Source: Natroniella sp046097105
GTDB lineage: Bacteria > Bacillota > Halanaerobiia > Halobacteroidales > Halobacteroidaceae
Assembly: GCF_046097105.1 (NCBI RefSeq)
Contig: NZ_CP175562.1
Span: 1,674,001 to 1,738,000 of the forward strand
Length of the DNA stretch: 64,000 bases
Reading direction: 5' to 3'
Shown here: one piece after another, positions 7,091-15,225 of the stretch
How positions within the stretch are numbered: the stretch's first letter is position 1
Layout: each line of letters begins with the position of its first letter
The notes under the pieces: generated by a model
What the model saw: the letters and a program-made list of their open reading frames with translations, nothing else
Told to the model about the DNA's origin: nothing
Database searches by the model: none
Made by a program: the position numbers and the translations under genes

Positions 7091-7912
7091 ATGGGTTTAG
7101 GAGAAGCTTTAAAACCATTTATAGATAATCCAGATGAATACTTATTTTTATATGTATTTATTAGTGTTATTGTTTGGTTATATATTAATATTAACAATAG
7201 AATCCAAAAAATAGAATTAAGAAAAGATGATCATAATAATATAATATTATCTAAATACAGTGAATTACTCTTTATTTTGAAGTCATTAGAAAATAATTCA
7301 TTGGAAGATATCCCTTTAGAAGTTAAAGATAATATTAATAAGATTATTAGTGATGTGATTCCATATACTACAAAAAAATTTACACAATATTTAATAGATT
7401 GGAGAGAAAAAAACAGAAAAGAAGTTATAGATGAGCTAGAAGAGAAAATAAGAATTTTAAAATTAAATCAAAAAGTTTATAGGCTTAATAACGATTTGGA
7501 TTTATTTTCACTGATTAGAGAGGTTTTATTTATATCAGGTTTTAAAAGCTTTTTAAAGTCTCTTTTATTAATTATTATAATAAGTATAGGACTTCTAATA
7601 TTTATTGCTACAATGTTGAAAGTCAAAGAAGCAGGAATTATTAAAGCTTTTTTATTGTCAAGTAGGCCTCTATTTCATTTTTTTGGGCTATTAGTAGTTT
7701 TAAAAATATTTAACTCATATATAGTTACAAAAAAATTGAAATTAAAAAATAGAAATTGGACAAAATTATTTGGATTAGTTATATTAATTTCAATAGGGTC
7801 AACAGTTTTATTTGAAATAATTGGTAGTGGATGGGTATATGTAGGAGGATTGATTACTTATTGCATTTTTTCAATTTACATATCTGATTTTACTGCAAAA
7901 AATAAACCATAA
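7091..7912 (+). CDS. multi-spanning membrane protein of unknown function
   Basis: 273 residues from the ATG at 7091, which follows TTAGGAGGATTAAA; a longer upstream frame begins inside a repeat and has no Shine-Dalgarno. One membrane span at about 17-34 is followed by a 115-residue charged, helical cytoplasmic region. Four hydrophobic spans occupy about 152-265 (LLLIIIISIGLLIFIA, FHFFGLLVVLKIF, FGLVILISIGSTVLF, VYVGGLITYCIFSIYI). The family is not recognised. It is a single gene with its own repeat-borne promoter. Confidence 0.65.
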   Translation: MGLGEALKPFIDNPDEYLFLYVFISVIVWLYININNRIQKIELRKDDHNNIILSKYSELLFILKSLENNSLEDIPLEVKDNINKIISDVIPYTTKKFTQYLIDWREKNRKEVIDELEEKIRILKLNQKVYRLNNDLDLFSLIREVLFISGFKSFLKSLLLIIIISIGLLIFIATMLKVKEAGIIKAFLLSSRPLFHFFGLLVVLKIFNSYIVTKKLKLKNRNWTKLFGLVILISIGSTVLFEIIGSGWVYVGGLITYCIFSIYISDFTAKNKP

Positions 7913-8048
7913 ATTTTAAACCATAATATATAATGAAGTTGATAAAGACAAGTGTTATATATTGTGCAGAAAACAATCAAACTTTCAGTTTACCCCTTCC
8001 TTTTTTCTCAGTGTAACCATGTCTAAATTTGTAAAGTATTTAGAAAGA

Positions 8049-8135
8049 CAATAAAATCATAGCTGAACTCTAATATGGGCTAGCAACATATGAGTCTTAG
8101 CAGGAAGCAGAGATGACTTATATTAGATTTTATTG
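8049..8135. repeat. palindromic element with one-sided bulge
   Basis: ATATTAGATTTTATTG (8120-8135) is complementary to CAATAAAATC plus TAATAT on the left arm (8049-8058 and 8071-8076), with 12 extra unpaired bases between the two left segments. The loop contains AGATGACTTATAT, also found at 4873-4885 inside the palindrome upstream of the antitoxin. It fills part of the 330-bp gap 7913..8243; the flanks are AT-rich and otherwise unremarkable. Confidence 0.45.
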
Positions 8136-8243
8136 TTTTAAGGTAACCACAGCCAAGTGTATAAAATAATTTTACTAATATTAAGCTAAATATAACCCTT
8201 TACATTAGATAACCAAACTTATAAAAAAGAAAGGAGGAATATT

Positions 8244-8486
8244 ATGGATCTCGAACTGTTAAGAACATTTTTTATGTGGTGTACAATCTTGAATGTAGGA
8301 CTACTAACCCTATCATTTCCATTCTTAATACTTGGCACTGATTTTGTATATAAAATTCATAGCAAATGGTTTTCTATGCCACGAGAAACATTCAATATGG
8401 TTATCTACTCTCTTATTGGTATCTATAAAATTTTTATTTTTATCTTCAATCTAGTCCCATGGATAACCCTTACTATTATCAAATAA
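8244..8486 (+). CDS. DUF6868-family small membrane protein
   Basis: 80 residues with two hydrophobic spans (about 9-34 and 53-78) separated by VYKIHSKWFSMPRETFN. The pattern FFMWCT-N-GLL ... HSKWF ... YKIFIFIFNLVPW is characteristic of the DUF6868 family, small inner-membrane proteins of unknown function. Start ATG follows AAAGGAGGAATATT. The gene lies alone between a palindromic gap and the recombinase gene. An inverted repeat (TGGGAC/GTCCCA, about 8512-8535) follows without a U-run. Confidence 0.75.
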   Translation: MDLELLRTFFMWCTILNVGLLTLSFPFLILGTDFVYKIHSKWFSMPRETFNMVIYSLIGIYKIFIFIFNLVPWITLTIIK

Positions 8487-8680
8487 AACGAACGACTACC
8501 ACTAACTGAGTTGGGACCTATCCTACTAGTCCCACCTCTCACTACAACTATAAAAACAACCCCTCCAATAAATAAATTTTATCTCCTACAATACTTCTAA
8601 ATCTATAAACCAAATTTTAATTTTAACTTTATTTAAACTTAATTCTGATATACAATAATATTAATGAAAGGAGCGATCTT

Positions 8681-10111
8681 ATGAAAAAAGCTGTCCTTTA
8701 CGCTCGTGTCAGCACAACTAAACAATCAGAGCAAGGAGTCAGTATAGAAGCTCAGCTAAATCAGCTTAAGGACTATGCAGCTGCCAATGGCTATCAAGTT
8801 GTCGAAGAGTATATCGATCGAGGAGAATCAGCCAAAACTTCTGACCGCCCCGCTTTCCAGGAGATGATATCTGATATTAAATCTGATCCTGATACTTATA
8901 ATGCCGTACTTATACATAAAACGGATCGATTCGCTCGTAACCGAGAAGATTCTATCGTCTACAAGTCATTACTTAGAAGAGATTGTAATGTCGATGTAAT
9001 AAGTATCAAAGAAGACTTTGGTGATGGAGCAGTCGGCAAGATGGTCGAGGGAATCATGGAAGTTGTAGCAGAGTTTTATAGTGACAACCTAGCCAAAGAA
9101 GTTGAAAAAGGCCAATACCACATAGCTAAGCAAGGTAAAGCCGTAGGCAAAGCCCCACTAGGTTATAAGATTGGCGAAGATGGTAAATATAAAATAGATC
9201 AAGAAAAATCTAAAATAGTCAAGCGGATATTCAAAAAATACATTAATGGACAAGGCACCGCTTCTATTGCCTTAGATTTTAATAAGCACACTCATAAATT
9301 CAAAGATGAAAGAAACTGGTCTGATATGGCAATAGGAACTATCTTAAAAAATGAAGTATATACAGGAGTATTTACCTGGCAAGATGTAAGAATCGAAAAT
9401 AACCACCCTGCTATTATCTCCAGAGATGATTTTAAGCTAGTCCAGGAGTTATTACAAAAAAGAAAGAAAAAAAGAAGTTCCAAAAAATATGATGCTTACC
9501 TACTCCAAGGAGTAGCCCGTTGTTATGAATGTGGTGGAAAGATGCATAGAAACTTTTCTAGTCAAAAGTTAGCCAGTGGTAAGAAAAAGAGGTATGTCTA
9601 TCTTAGATGTACTACTTACTCAAAAGATAGAACCTGCTATGTCAACCACCACAGAATGAAAGATATTGAAGAGGCGGTTGTACAAGCGATAGACAAAGTA
9701 TCTAAAGGACTTATTCCATTAAACGATATAGAAGTAGCAAAGACAAAACAAACCGATATTTCGGCAAAATACGAAGGAATAAAAGAAAGCTTAGAGAATA
9801 TAGAGAACCGCTTTGATAAACAGATGGAAGCATTTGAAGCTGGTGTAATTAATTTGGATCAACTAAAGAAATACCAGAAGCGACTTAAACAAGAGAAAGA
9901 AGAATTACAGAACCAAGCTAAAGAATTGGAAGGTAGATTAGATAATGAAATAGATAAGGACTTATTCATTAAGAAAATCAAAGATGCTAAAGATACACTA
10001 GTTAATGATAATGTAAGCATCCAACAAAAGAAAAACACCCTCCACTCTATCGTAAAAGAGATCAAGATTAGTAAAAAACAAGAACTAATTGAGATAATCT
10101 ATAAATTTTAA
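8681..10111 (+). CDS. large serine recombinase of the sigK-intervening element
   Basis: Site-specific recombinase of the large serine family, 476 residues. The resolvase catalytic domain is at about 1-140 with the nucleophile S11 in YARVSTTKQSE and an arginine cluster TDRFARNRED. The recombinase domain is at about 155-260 (GKAPLGYKI, WSDMAIGTILKNEVYTG). A zinc ribbon follows with C281, C284, C310 and C319, and a coiled coil at about 355-430. Start ATG follows AAAGGAGCGATCTT. It ends 21 bp from the truncated sigK and converges on it, the position of the skin excisionase SpoIVCA relative to sigK. I infer that it excises the element to restore sigK. In Bacillus the orthologue is expressed in the mother cell; no specific promoter could be assigned here. 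Confidence 0.93.
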   Translation: MKKAVLYARVSTTKQSEQGVSIEAQLNQLKDYAAANGYQVVEEYIDRGESAKTSDRPAFQEMISDIKSDPDTYNAVLIHKTDRFARNREDSIVYKSLLRRDCNVDVISIKEDFGDGAVGKMVEGIMEVVAEFYSDNLAKEVEKGQYHIAKQGKAVGKAPLGYKIGEDGKYKIDQEKSKIVKRIFKKYINGQGTASIALDFNKHTHKFKDERNWSDMAIGTILKNEVYTGVFTWQDVRIENNHPAIISRDDFKLVQELLQKRKKKRSSKKYDAYLLQGVARCYECGGKMHRNFSSQKLASGKKKRYVYLRCTTYSKDRTCYVNHHRMKDIEEAVVQAIDKVSKGLIPLNDIEVAKTKQTDISAKYEGIKESLENIENRFDKQMEAFEAGVINLDQLKKYQKRLKQEKEELQNQAKELEGRLDNEIDKDLFIKKIKDAKDTLVNDNVSIQQKKNTLHSIVKEIKISKKQELIEIIYKF

Positions 10112-10116
10112 ACGGC

Positions 10117-10152
10117 ATACAAATTTCTTTTGTCATAATACCAACTTTGTAT
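10117..10152. other. candidate attachment site at the sigK/element junction
   Basis: ATACAAA (10117-10123) and TTTGTAT (10146-10152) form an inverted repeat around a 22-bp centre, as expected for a serine-recombinase half-site pair. The sigK codons end in this region: GAAAATACA on the minus strand encodes the last conserved residues ENT. The exact crossover cannot be placed without the other junction. Confidence 0.5.
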
Positions 10153-10372
10153 TTTCAAACTTTTTTACAATATGAGCTACTAACCTCATATTATGTTCTA
10201 CCAAAATATTCTTAGCCTCTAAGTCCCCATTCTTCAATTTTTCTAAGTATAATTTCTCTTTTTCTTTATCTAAAGGTTGAGGAAAGATAGTCCCATTAGA
10301 GATATAAGAGACTAACAACATAATCCCATCCATTAAATTAGAACCTAAGTGAATAAAAAAAGAAGGCACCAC
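10133..10372 (-). CDS. sigK: sporulation sigma factor SigK, N-terminal part of a split gene
   Basis: Late mother-cell sigma factor, N-terminal 75 or so residues only. The visible sequence has the pro-region, then FPQPLDKEKEKLYLEKLKNG and LVEHNMRLVAHIVKKFENT. This matches sigma-K region 1.2/2.1, and FPQPL distinguishes it from sigma-E. After KFENT the frame reads KLVL and stops, so regions 2.2 to 4 are missing. The GTG start (10372) follows GGAGGTGAT with 6-7 nt spacing. The break abuts a serine recombinase gene, so it is a programmed split rather than random decay. The short pro-sequence suggests processing as in pro-sigma-K. A sigma-E-like -10 (CATATATAT near 10420) is possible but weak. Confidence 0.9.
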   Translation of the reverse strand: MVPSFFIHLGSNLMDGIMLLVSYISNGTIFPQPLDKEKEKLYLEKLKNGDLEAKNILVEHNMRLVAHIVKKFENTKLVL

Positions 10373-10455
10373 TGGCCAATCACCTCCTAAATTGAAACCA
10401 CTCTCTATTTATATATATATGAGGTAATTGAACCTATTGTGCCTGTCCTGATTAT

Positions 10456-10680
10456 TTATTTCTCTTCAACTATCTCCATAAAAACTTTATTCTGTAAATC
10501 ATTCAATATTTTTAAAAGATCATCTTTTGTTCCTTCAGTAAACTCCAGTCTCAACCTTCCAATCTCTCCTTCTGTTCCTACCACAGTAACCATTGCTAAA
10601 CCTTCATAAGCCTTCAATATCTTATCCACAAAAGACAATTCCTTTTTAACCACTTTTACCTCCATAGTTTGGGTATCCAC
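10456..10680 (-). CDS. DUF4911 domain protein
   Basis: 74 residues, matching the small DUF4911 family seen next to udk/U32 genes in Clostridia (VDKILKAYEGLAMVTVVGTEGEIGRLRLEF). The GTG start lies one nucleotide after the udk stop codon, so translation is coupled. The family's fold suggests an ACT-like small domain; no function is known. It is the last gene of the mltG-trmR-trhP-udk operon before sigK. Confidence 0.75.
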   Translation of the reverse strand: MDTQTMEVKVVKKELSFVDKILKAYEGLAMVTVVGTEGEIGRLRLEFTEGTKDDLLKILNDLQNKVFMEIVEEK

Positions 10681-10681
10681 T

Positions 10682-11305
10682 TTAATCTATCCCCTCAATA
10701 ATCGATTTTATCTTGGTCACCAAAATATCAACTGCTACTTTATTATATCCACCTTCAGGAATGATAATATCAGCATACTTCTTTGTTGGCTCTATAAATT
10801 GCTGATGCATTGGACGAACAACCTCCAAATATTGATTGATTACTGACTCCATATCTCTTCCTCTTTCTTTAATATCCCTAACCAGTCTCCTTATAAACCT
10901 AACATCATTATCAGTATCTACATAAACTTTTATATCCAGCATATCTCTAAGCTTCTTATTTTCCAAAACTAAAATCCCTTCTAAAATAATTACTTTACAA
11001 GGATCAATAGTTATAATCTCATCTAATCGAGTATGCTTTTTAAAGCTATAAACCGGCTTTTCAATAGACTTACGGGCCAACAACTTCTGTAAATGCTCAA
11101 CCAACAATTCAGTATCAAAAGCAAAAGGATGATCATAATTTGTCTTCACCCTCTCCTCTAAACTGAGATGGCTCTGATCCTTATAATAAGCATCCTGTTC
11201 GATCATTGCTACGTTCTCATAATCCAACTGTTCAATTATTGTTTCTGCTACTGTTGTCTTGCCTGAACCTGTTCCTCCAGTAATTCCAATTAAGACTGGT
11301 TGCAC
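10682..11305 (-). CDS. udk: uridine kinase
   Basis: Phosphorylates uridine and cytidine to UMP and CMP in pyrimidine salvage. The P-loop GITGGTGSGKTTVA is at residues 7-20. DAYYKDQSHLSLEERVKTNYDHPFAFD is the uridine-binding signature, and the lid region VRDIKERGRD follows. Length 207 is standard. The start is a GTG preceded by GAAGGAGAATAATT, two nucleotides after the U32 peptidase stop. The order trmR-trhP-udk matches Bacillus yrrM-yrrO-udk. Confidence 0.97.
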   Translation of the reverse strand: MQPVLIGITGGTGSGKTTVAETIIEQLDYENVAMIEQDAYYKDQSHLSLEERVKTNYDHPFAFDTELLVEHLQKLLARKSIEKPVYSFKKHTRLDEIITIDPCKVIILEGILVLENKKLRDMLDIKVYVDTDNDVRFIRRLVRDIKERGRDMESVINQYLEVVRPMHQQFIEPTKKYADIIIPEGGYNKVAVDILVTKIKSIIEGID

Positions 11306-11307
11306 AA

Positions 11308-12534
11308 TTATTCTCCTTCCCGCTCTCGCCTGACCAAATCATATTTCTTAACAGCTTGACTTACCTTAACTGTAATCAATTGATGTGGATGAGGGGCCGC
11401 TTCAATCTCTTTACCATCTTCATTCTTAATCTGATCTAACACTTCAACAAAAGTATCTGTCTTAGGGCCAAAGATCTCCACTTCATCTCCTTGAAAGAAT
11501 TTATTTCTGACCTCAATTACCGCTTCTTGTGTCTGAGGAAGATAATCGCGAACAATCCCCATAAAATCATAATCCCTAGAGTAACCAGAAGATGTATAAT
11601 TTTGCTCCTTTCCACTAGGCTTATCAAAATAAAAACCAGTAGTATAATGACGATGGCTGATCTTCTTTAATTCTGCCAACCACTTAGAATTGAATTGATA
11701 ATTTTCTGGATCAGTTTTATACTCATCTAATGCTCGCCGATATACATTGGTAACTGTAGCTACATAATGTAAACTCTTCATCCTCCCCTCAATCTTTAAA
11801 CTATCTACTCCAGTAGCAATCAGTTCAGCTAGATGCTCAATCATACATAAATCCTTAGAATTAAAAATATATGTTCCCTGCTCATCCTCATAAATAGGAT
11901 AATATTGACCAGGGCGTTCTTCCTCCATTAAAGTATACTTCCAACGACAAGAATGAGCACATTCTCCTCGGTTAGCATCACGATCGATCATATAATTACT
12001 CAACAGACACCGCCCCGAATAAGAGATACACATCGCTCCATGCATGAATATCTCTAAAGAAATATTAGCTCTCTGATTAATCTTTTTAATCTCTTCTAAA
12101 GAGAGTTCCCGGGCCAAAATAACCCTATCCGCCCCCTGCCCTTTCCAAAACTTAACGCTTGCCCAATTAGTATTGTTAGCTTGCGTACTAATATGTACTT
12201 CTAAACTAGGAGCTACCTCCTTAACAATTGAAAAAACTCCCGGATCTGCTACAATAACTGCATCTATCCCTAAGCCTTGTAACTCTTTAATATATTCAGG
12301 CAAACCGATTAGATCATCATTATGAGGGATAATATTTACCGTAACATAAACCTTTACCCCTGACTGATGAGCAAACTCAATCCCTTCTTGCAATTGCTCG
12401 ATAGAAAAATTCCCTGCCTTCTTACGCAACCCATAATCTTCTCCCCCTACATAAACAGCATCTGCTCCATACAAGACTGCCATCTTTAACTTTTCTAAAT
12501 TGCCTGCTGGGGCCAATAACTCTGGTATTTCCAC
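11308..12534 (-). CDS. trhP: U32-family tRNA hydroxylation protein TrhP
   Basis: Member of the U32 collagenase-like family. In the yrrN/yrrO (TrhP) branch these proteins make 5-hydroxyuridine at tRNA position 34 from prephenate. The TIM-barrel part starts at LLAPAGNLEKLKMAV (6-20) and includes GADAVYVGG. Cysteines in AMCISYSGRCLLS and GECAHSCRW (about residues 168-203) are the expected Fe-S or metal ligands. A C-terminal beta domain follows (VRNKFFQGDEVEIFGP). Its start GTG directly abuts the trmR stop codon, and TrmR methylates the product of TrhP, so the two form a pathway unit. Bacillus has two tandem copies (yrrN, yrrO); only one is here. RlhA-type 23S hydroxylation is the alternative. 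Confidence 0.88.
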   Translation of the reverse strand: MEIPELLAPAGNLEKLKMAVLYGADAVYVGGEDYGLRKKAGNFSIEQLQEGIEFAHQSGVKVYVTVNIIPHNDDLIGLPEYIKELQGLGIDAVIVADPGVFSIVKEVAPSLEVHISTQANNTNWASVKFWKGQGADRVILARELSLEEIKKINQRANISLEIFMHGAMCISYSGRCLLSNYMIDRDANRGECAHSCRWKYTLMEEERPGQYYPIYEDEQGTYIFNSKDLCMIEHLAELIATGVDSLKIEGRMKSLHYVATVTNVYRRALDEYKTDPENYQFNSKWLAELKKISHRHYTTGFYFDKPSGKEQNYTSSGYSRDYDFMGIVRDYLPQTQEAVIEVRNKFFQGDEVEIFGPKTDTFVEVLDQIKNEDGKEIEAAPHPHQLITVKVSQAVKKYDLVRREREGE

Positions 12535-13182
12535 TTATATTTCCTCCCTCTTGGCGCTAATTGCTACTCCATCTCCTAGTGGGATTATCGATGAAGTTAA
12601 TTGTTTATGATTCATGATTCGCTCTACATATTCCCTTAATCTTTTAACTAATGTACTATATCGTGGATGATAAAAGCGATCATCAGCAATCATCCCTTTA
12701 AATAAAACATCATCTGCTATAATCAAACCTCCATCTGTAACTAAATCAAGGCTTTCCTCTAAAAAATTAAGATACTGCCCTTTAGCTGCATCAATAAATA
12801 TCAAATCAAACTTCCCGCTTAATTGAGGCATAATCTCTAATGCATCTCCAATCATCAGTTCAATATTGTCACAACCAAGCCGTTTAAAATTTTGCTCTGC
12901 TTGCTGAGCATCAGTTTCTTTTAACTCAATCGTTACAATCTCTTCTCCCCTAAACTCTTTAGCCAGCCATAAAGTAGAATATCCAGTAGCAGTCCCCAAC
13001 TCTAAAATCCTTCGTGGCGCATTAATCTTAACTAACAAACTTAATAGATTTCCAACTTCTGGCTCAATGATTGGAATATTTCTAGCTTTAGCCTTTTGTT
13101 CAATCTCTTTTAACTTTTCTGGTATTGCTGGTTGTTCCTCCCGTAAATAATCAATAATCCATTCCTGTAATATATTACTCAT
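12535..13182 (-). CDS. trmR: tRNA 5-hydroxyuridine methyltransferase TrmR
   Basis: SAM-dependent O-methyltransferase of the catechol-OMT-like family, orthologous by sequence and position to Bacillus YrrM/TrmR, which converts 5-hydroxyuridine-34 to 5-methoxyuridine in tRNA. Motif I is RILELGTATGYSTLWLA. The metal/acidic motif LIFIDAAKGQYLNF and GGLIIADDVLFKG follow. Length 215 is normal. The stop codon is immediately followed by the GTG of trhP. Start ATG follows GGGTGGTTATCA. Confidence 0.9.
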   Translation of the reverse strand: MSNILQEWIIDYLREEQPAIPEKLKEIEQKAKARNIPIIEPEVGNLLSLLVKINAPRRILELGTATGYSTLWLAKEFRGEEIVTIELKETDAQQAEQNFKRLGCDNIELMIGDALEIMPQLSGKFDLIFIDAAKGQYLNFLEESLDLVTDGGLIIADDVLFKGMIADDRFYHPRYSTLVKRLREYVERIMNHKQLTSSIIPLGDGVAISAKREEI

Positions 13183-13236
13183 TGATAACCACCCTTATTA
13201 AATTATCAAACTTTTATTATTATTCCCATTAACAGC

Positions 13237-14247
13237 TTAATTATTTAATCCTCTTTGTACATCTAAATGCTCTTGATAAGTCCTTGTAAATTCGTGATAA
13301 CCTCCAGTCGTTGCTACATAATATAAATAATCTGTCTCAGCAGGGTTTAATGCAGCCTTCATAGCTGATAGACTAGGATTATTGATTGGCCCTGGCGGTA
13401 GTCCAGAAATTTTATAAGTATTATATGGTGATTCCACTTCTAAATCCCTATATAATAACCTCGACTTATGCTCAGGCAGACTATATTGAACTGTCGCATC
13501 TAATTGTAGTCTCATACCTATCTCTAATCGATTATAAATCACACTAGCAATCAAAGGCTCTTCACTTGCTACCTTCCTTTCCCCTTCGATCAAAGATGCA
13601 ATCGTCACTATCTCATGCAAATCATAATCACTATCCTGTATCTGCTCCTCTAAGACACTAACTTGTCTGTTAAACTCATTGAGCATAATTCTAACCACAT
13701 CACGCTCAGAACTTCCATAAGGAATACGATAAGTATTAGGAAATAAAAAACCTTCTAAATTATACTTTATATCATCCCGCTTTGGTAAAAAATCCAGCTT
13801 TTTATTACGGGCCAATTCCAAAAACTCATCACGATCAAACCCCTTCCTAGCCAACAAATCTGCAGTCTGTTCAACTCTAGCTCCTTCAAAGACAGTAATA
13901 ATATGATCAGCAGTCTTCCCTCTGACCAGCTTATCAATAATATCTGGAGTCGACATTCCTGAATTTAATTTATAATGACCAGCTTGTACTCTCCTTGATA
14001 AATCTTTAACTCTCAAATAAATCCTAAAACCGAAAGGACTTCGAATCAAACCTTTTTCATATAATATCTTTCCAATTCTGTTAGTTGAAGTATTAGGCTC
14101 AATTTCAACTAACTTATCCTCTTGAGCTAAATTGTAATCTACTGGCTCTAATAACTGCCTTCCATAATTAAAGAGAGCAAAATTAATTAAAACGAATACT
14201 AATAATAGAATGAGACCTATTCTTTTTAAAACTTTAATAACTGCCAT
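13237..14247 (-). CDS. mltG: endolytic murein transglycosylase MltG
   Basis: Membrane-anchored lytic transglycosylase that cuts nascent peptidoglycan glycan strands, setting chain length. One membrane span at about 9-27 is followed by a LysM-like domain (IEPNTSTNRIGKILYEKGLI) and the YceG catalytic domain. The catalytic glutamate is E221 in ASLIEGER. The conserved YNRLEIGMRLQLDATVQY and GLPPGPINNPS segments are present. It acts outside the cytoplasmic membrane. It heads the mltG-trmR-trhP-udk run, as in Bacillus (yrrL). A hairpin at 14340-14373 separates it from the upstream small genes. Confidence 0.96.
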   Translation of the reverse strand: MAVIKVLKRIGLILLLVFVLINFALFNYGRQLLEPVDYNLAQEDKLVEIEPNTSTNRIGKILYEKGLIRSPFGFRIYLRVKDLSRRVQAGHYKLNSGMSTPDIIDKLVRGKTADHIITVFEGARVEQTADLLARKGFDRDEFLELARNKKLDFLPKRDDIKYNLEGFLFPNTYRIPYGSSERDVVRIMLNEFNRQVSVLEEQIQDSDYDLHEIVTIASLIEGERKVASEEPLIASVIYNRLEIGMRLQLDATVQYSLPEHKSRLLYRDLEVESPYNTYKISGLPPGPINNPSLSAMKAALNPAETDYLYYVATTGGYHEFTRTYQEHLDVQRGLNN

Positions 14248-14339
14248 CTGTCACATCCTTTCGCTATTATTTCTCCCTTATTATAAACAATATTTTATAA
14301 TTTCGCAAATAAGAAAATATTTTAATCTCTATATAAATT

Positions 14340-14373
14340 AGGCACCCTGAACCCAATCGAGTTCAGAATGCCT
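14340..14373 (-). terminator. hairpin terminator downstream of the DUF4258-like gene
   Basis: GGCACCCTGAAC and GTTCAGAATGCC pair over 12 positions (two are G-U) around an 8-nt loop. It lies 19 bp past the stop of the minus-strand gene at 14392. The trailing sequence is only moderately U-rich, so efficiency is uncertain. Confidence 0.6.
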
Positions 14374-14391
14374 AATCAAATCACTTAATAA

Positions 14392-14691
14392 TCATGCTAT
14401 TTCTTCAAGCCGAGTACCGTCTTTAATATGTATATTAGAACGGTCTATAACAGTGATAACCACTGCTTTAAAATCTCTTACTTCAATAATTACAGCCAAA
14501 TTATTCTCTTGGTCAACAACGGCAATCTCTTCTCCAGTATCATTATACTTTAATAATTTCTGATCCAAACTCAAAATAATTGCTGTAACTAACTCTTTTT
14601 CTATCTCTCTTTCTTCCATTCTTTCTAAAGCATGAGTGGTACTCTCTATTCTAAAATAACTATCATCTAAAAAAGTCTCTGTTAGTAACAT
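14392..14691 (-). CDS. DUF4258-like small protein
   Basis: 99 residues from the ATG at 14691, chosen because GAAGGGGGG lies 6-8 nt upstream; a longer frame to 14781 has no Shine-Dalgarno. The segment THALERMEEREIEKELVTAII matches the H-x-x-x-RM-x-x-R-x-I pattern of DUF4258, a RelE-like fold often annotated as a possible toxin or RNA-binding protein. The following strands (EEIAVVDQENNLAVIIEVRDFKAVVITVI) fit the same fold. It follows the DUF1292 gene with 97 bp spacing. Whether it is a toxin is not supported by a visible antitoxin. Confidence 0.65.
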   Translation of the reverse strand: MLLTETFLDDSYFRIESTTHALERMEEREIEKELVTAIILSLDQKLLKYNDTGEEIAVVDQENNLAVIIEVRDFKAVVITVIDRSNIHIKDGTRLEEIA

Positions 14692-14788
14692 ATAAAGCCC
14701 CCCTTCATTTGAATTTCTATTATCAGTATTGACTATTTTCACAAGTTTTATACCTAAACTCAAAAAAAGGGGGTAAAACAAAGAAATA

Positions 14789-15067
14789 TTACTGATAATT
14801 TTCAGTTAGTTCTTGTTGTAATTTAACTAACTCATCTTCATCTACCACTGGTTGATAAGCTTTATTGCCTTTTTCATCTTCAATAACTTTCAAAGCATAT
14901 CCTTCGCCAGTATCATTATCTTCATCATGGAGTAAGATCAAATAAGTTTCATCTTTCACATCTAATACAGTTACTATTTCATATTCTCTTTGCTCTCCAT
15001 CATGATCTTCTAATAAAACAACCCCTTCTTCTTCATTTACTACTTTAATTATACCTTCCTTTTCCAT
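14789..15067 (-). CDS. DUF1292 family protein (YrzB-like)
   Basis: 92 residues. Beta-rich acidic protein with the DUF1292 pattern VNEEEGVVLLEDHDGEQREYEIV ... YLILLHDED ... YALKVIEDEKGN. I chose the ATG at 15067 because GAGGTGAT sits 7 nt upstream; the upstream GTG at 15079 overlaps that Shine-Dalgarno. It lies beside ruvX and mltG exactly as yrzB does in Bacillus. Function of the family is unknown. Confidence 0.85.
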   Translation of the reverse strand: MEKEGIIKVVNEEEGVVLLEDHDGEQREYEIVTVLDVKDETYLILLHDEDNDTGEGYALKVIEDEKGNKAYQPVVDEDELVKLQQELTENYQ

Positions 15068-15095
15068 TTTTAAGATCACCTCTTTATTATTGATA

Positions 15096-15172
15096 GTTTA
15101 AGTTTAAGGTTAAGTTTGAGATTAAATCAACCCAAAAGCATAAGGGTTTATTACTTAGCCTTAGACTTAATC
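15096..15172. repeat. genome palindromic repeat, copy A
   Basis: TTTAAGTTTAAGGTTAAG on the left and CTTAGCCTTAGACTTAA on the right (15154-15170) are near-perfect complements, giving a hairpin with a stem of about 17 bp. Related copies are at 25449..25530 and 41284..41370. It lies between ruvX and the DUF1292 gene. Confidence 0.6.
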
Positions 15173-15225
15173 CTACATTGTAAATTTACTTCCCACTTTT
15201 TCCTTCGAGTCTTGCGGACTCTCCG

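Larger units (their letters stand above)
1..10146. mobile_element. skin-like element interrupting sigK (right-hand part)
   Basis: The sigK reading frame (minus strand, from 10372) stops matching sigma-K right after KFENT at about 10146. Immediately beyond it lies a large serine recombinase gene pointing at the junction. This pairing of a split sigK with an adjacent serine recombinase is the layout of Bacillus and Clostridium skin elements, which are excised in the mother cell to rebuild sigK. Everything from 1 to the junction is therefore inferred to be element DNA. The left end and the sigK 3' half are outside the window, so total size is unknown (more than 10 kb). Cargo: hsdM-hsdS, an ODP-like sensor with a GGDEF cyclase, a decayed toxin-antitoxin pair and small orphan genes. 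Confidence 0.8.

Noticed and set aside
1..10111. Prophage or integrative conjugative element as an explanation for the left region
   Set aside because: No capsid, tail, portal, terminase, conjugation or replication genes are seen in 10 kb. The split sigK plus adjacent recombinase is explained better by a skin-like element, although a degenerate prophage origin is possible.
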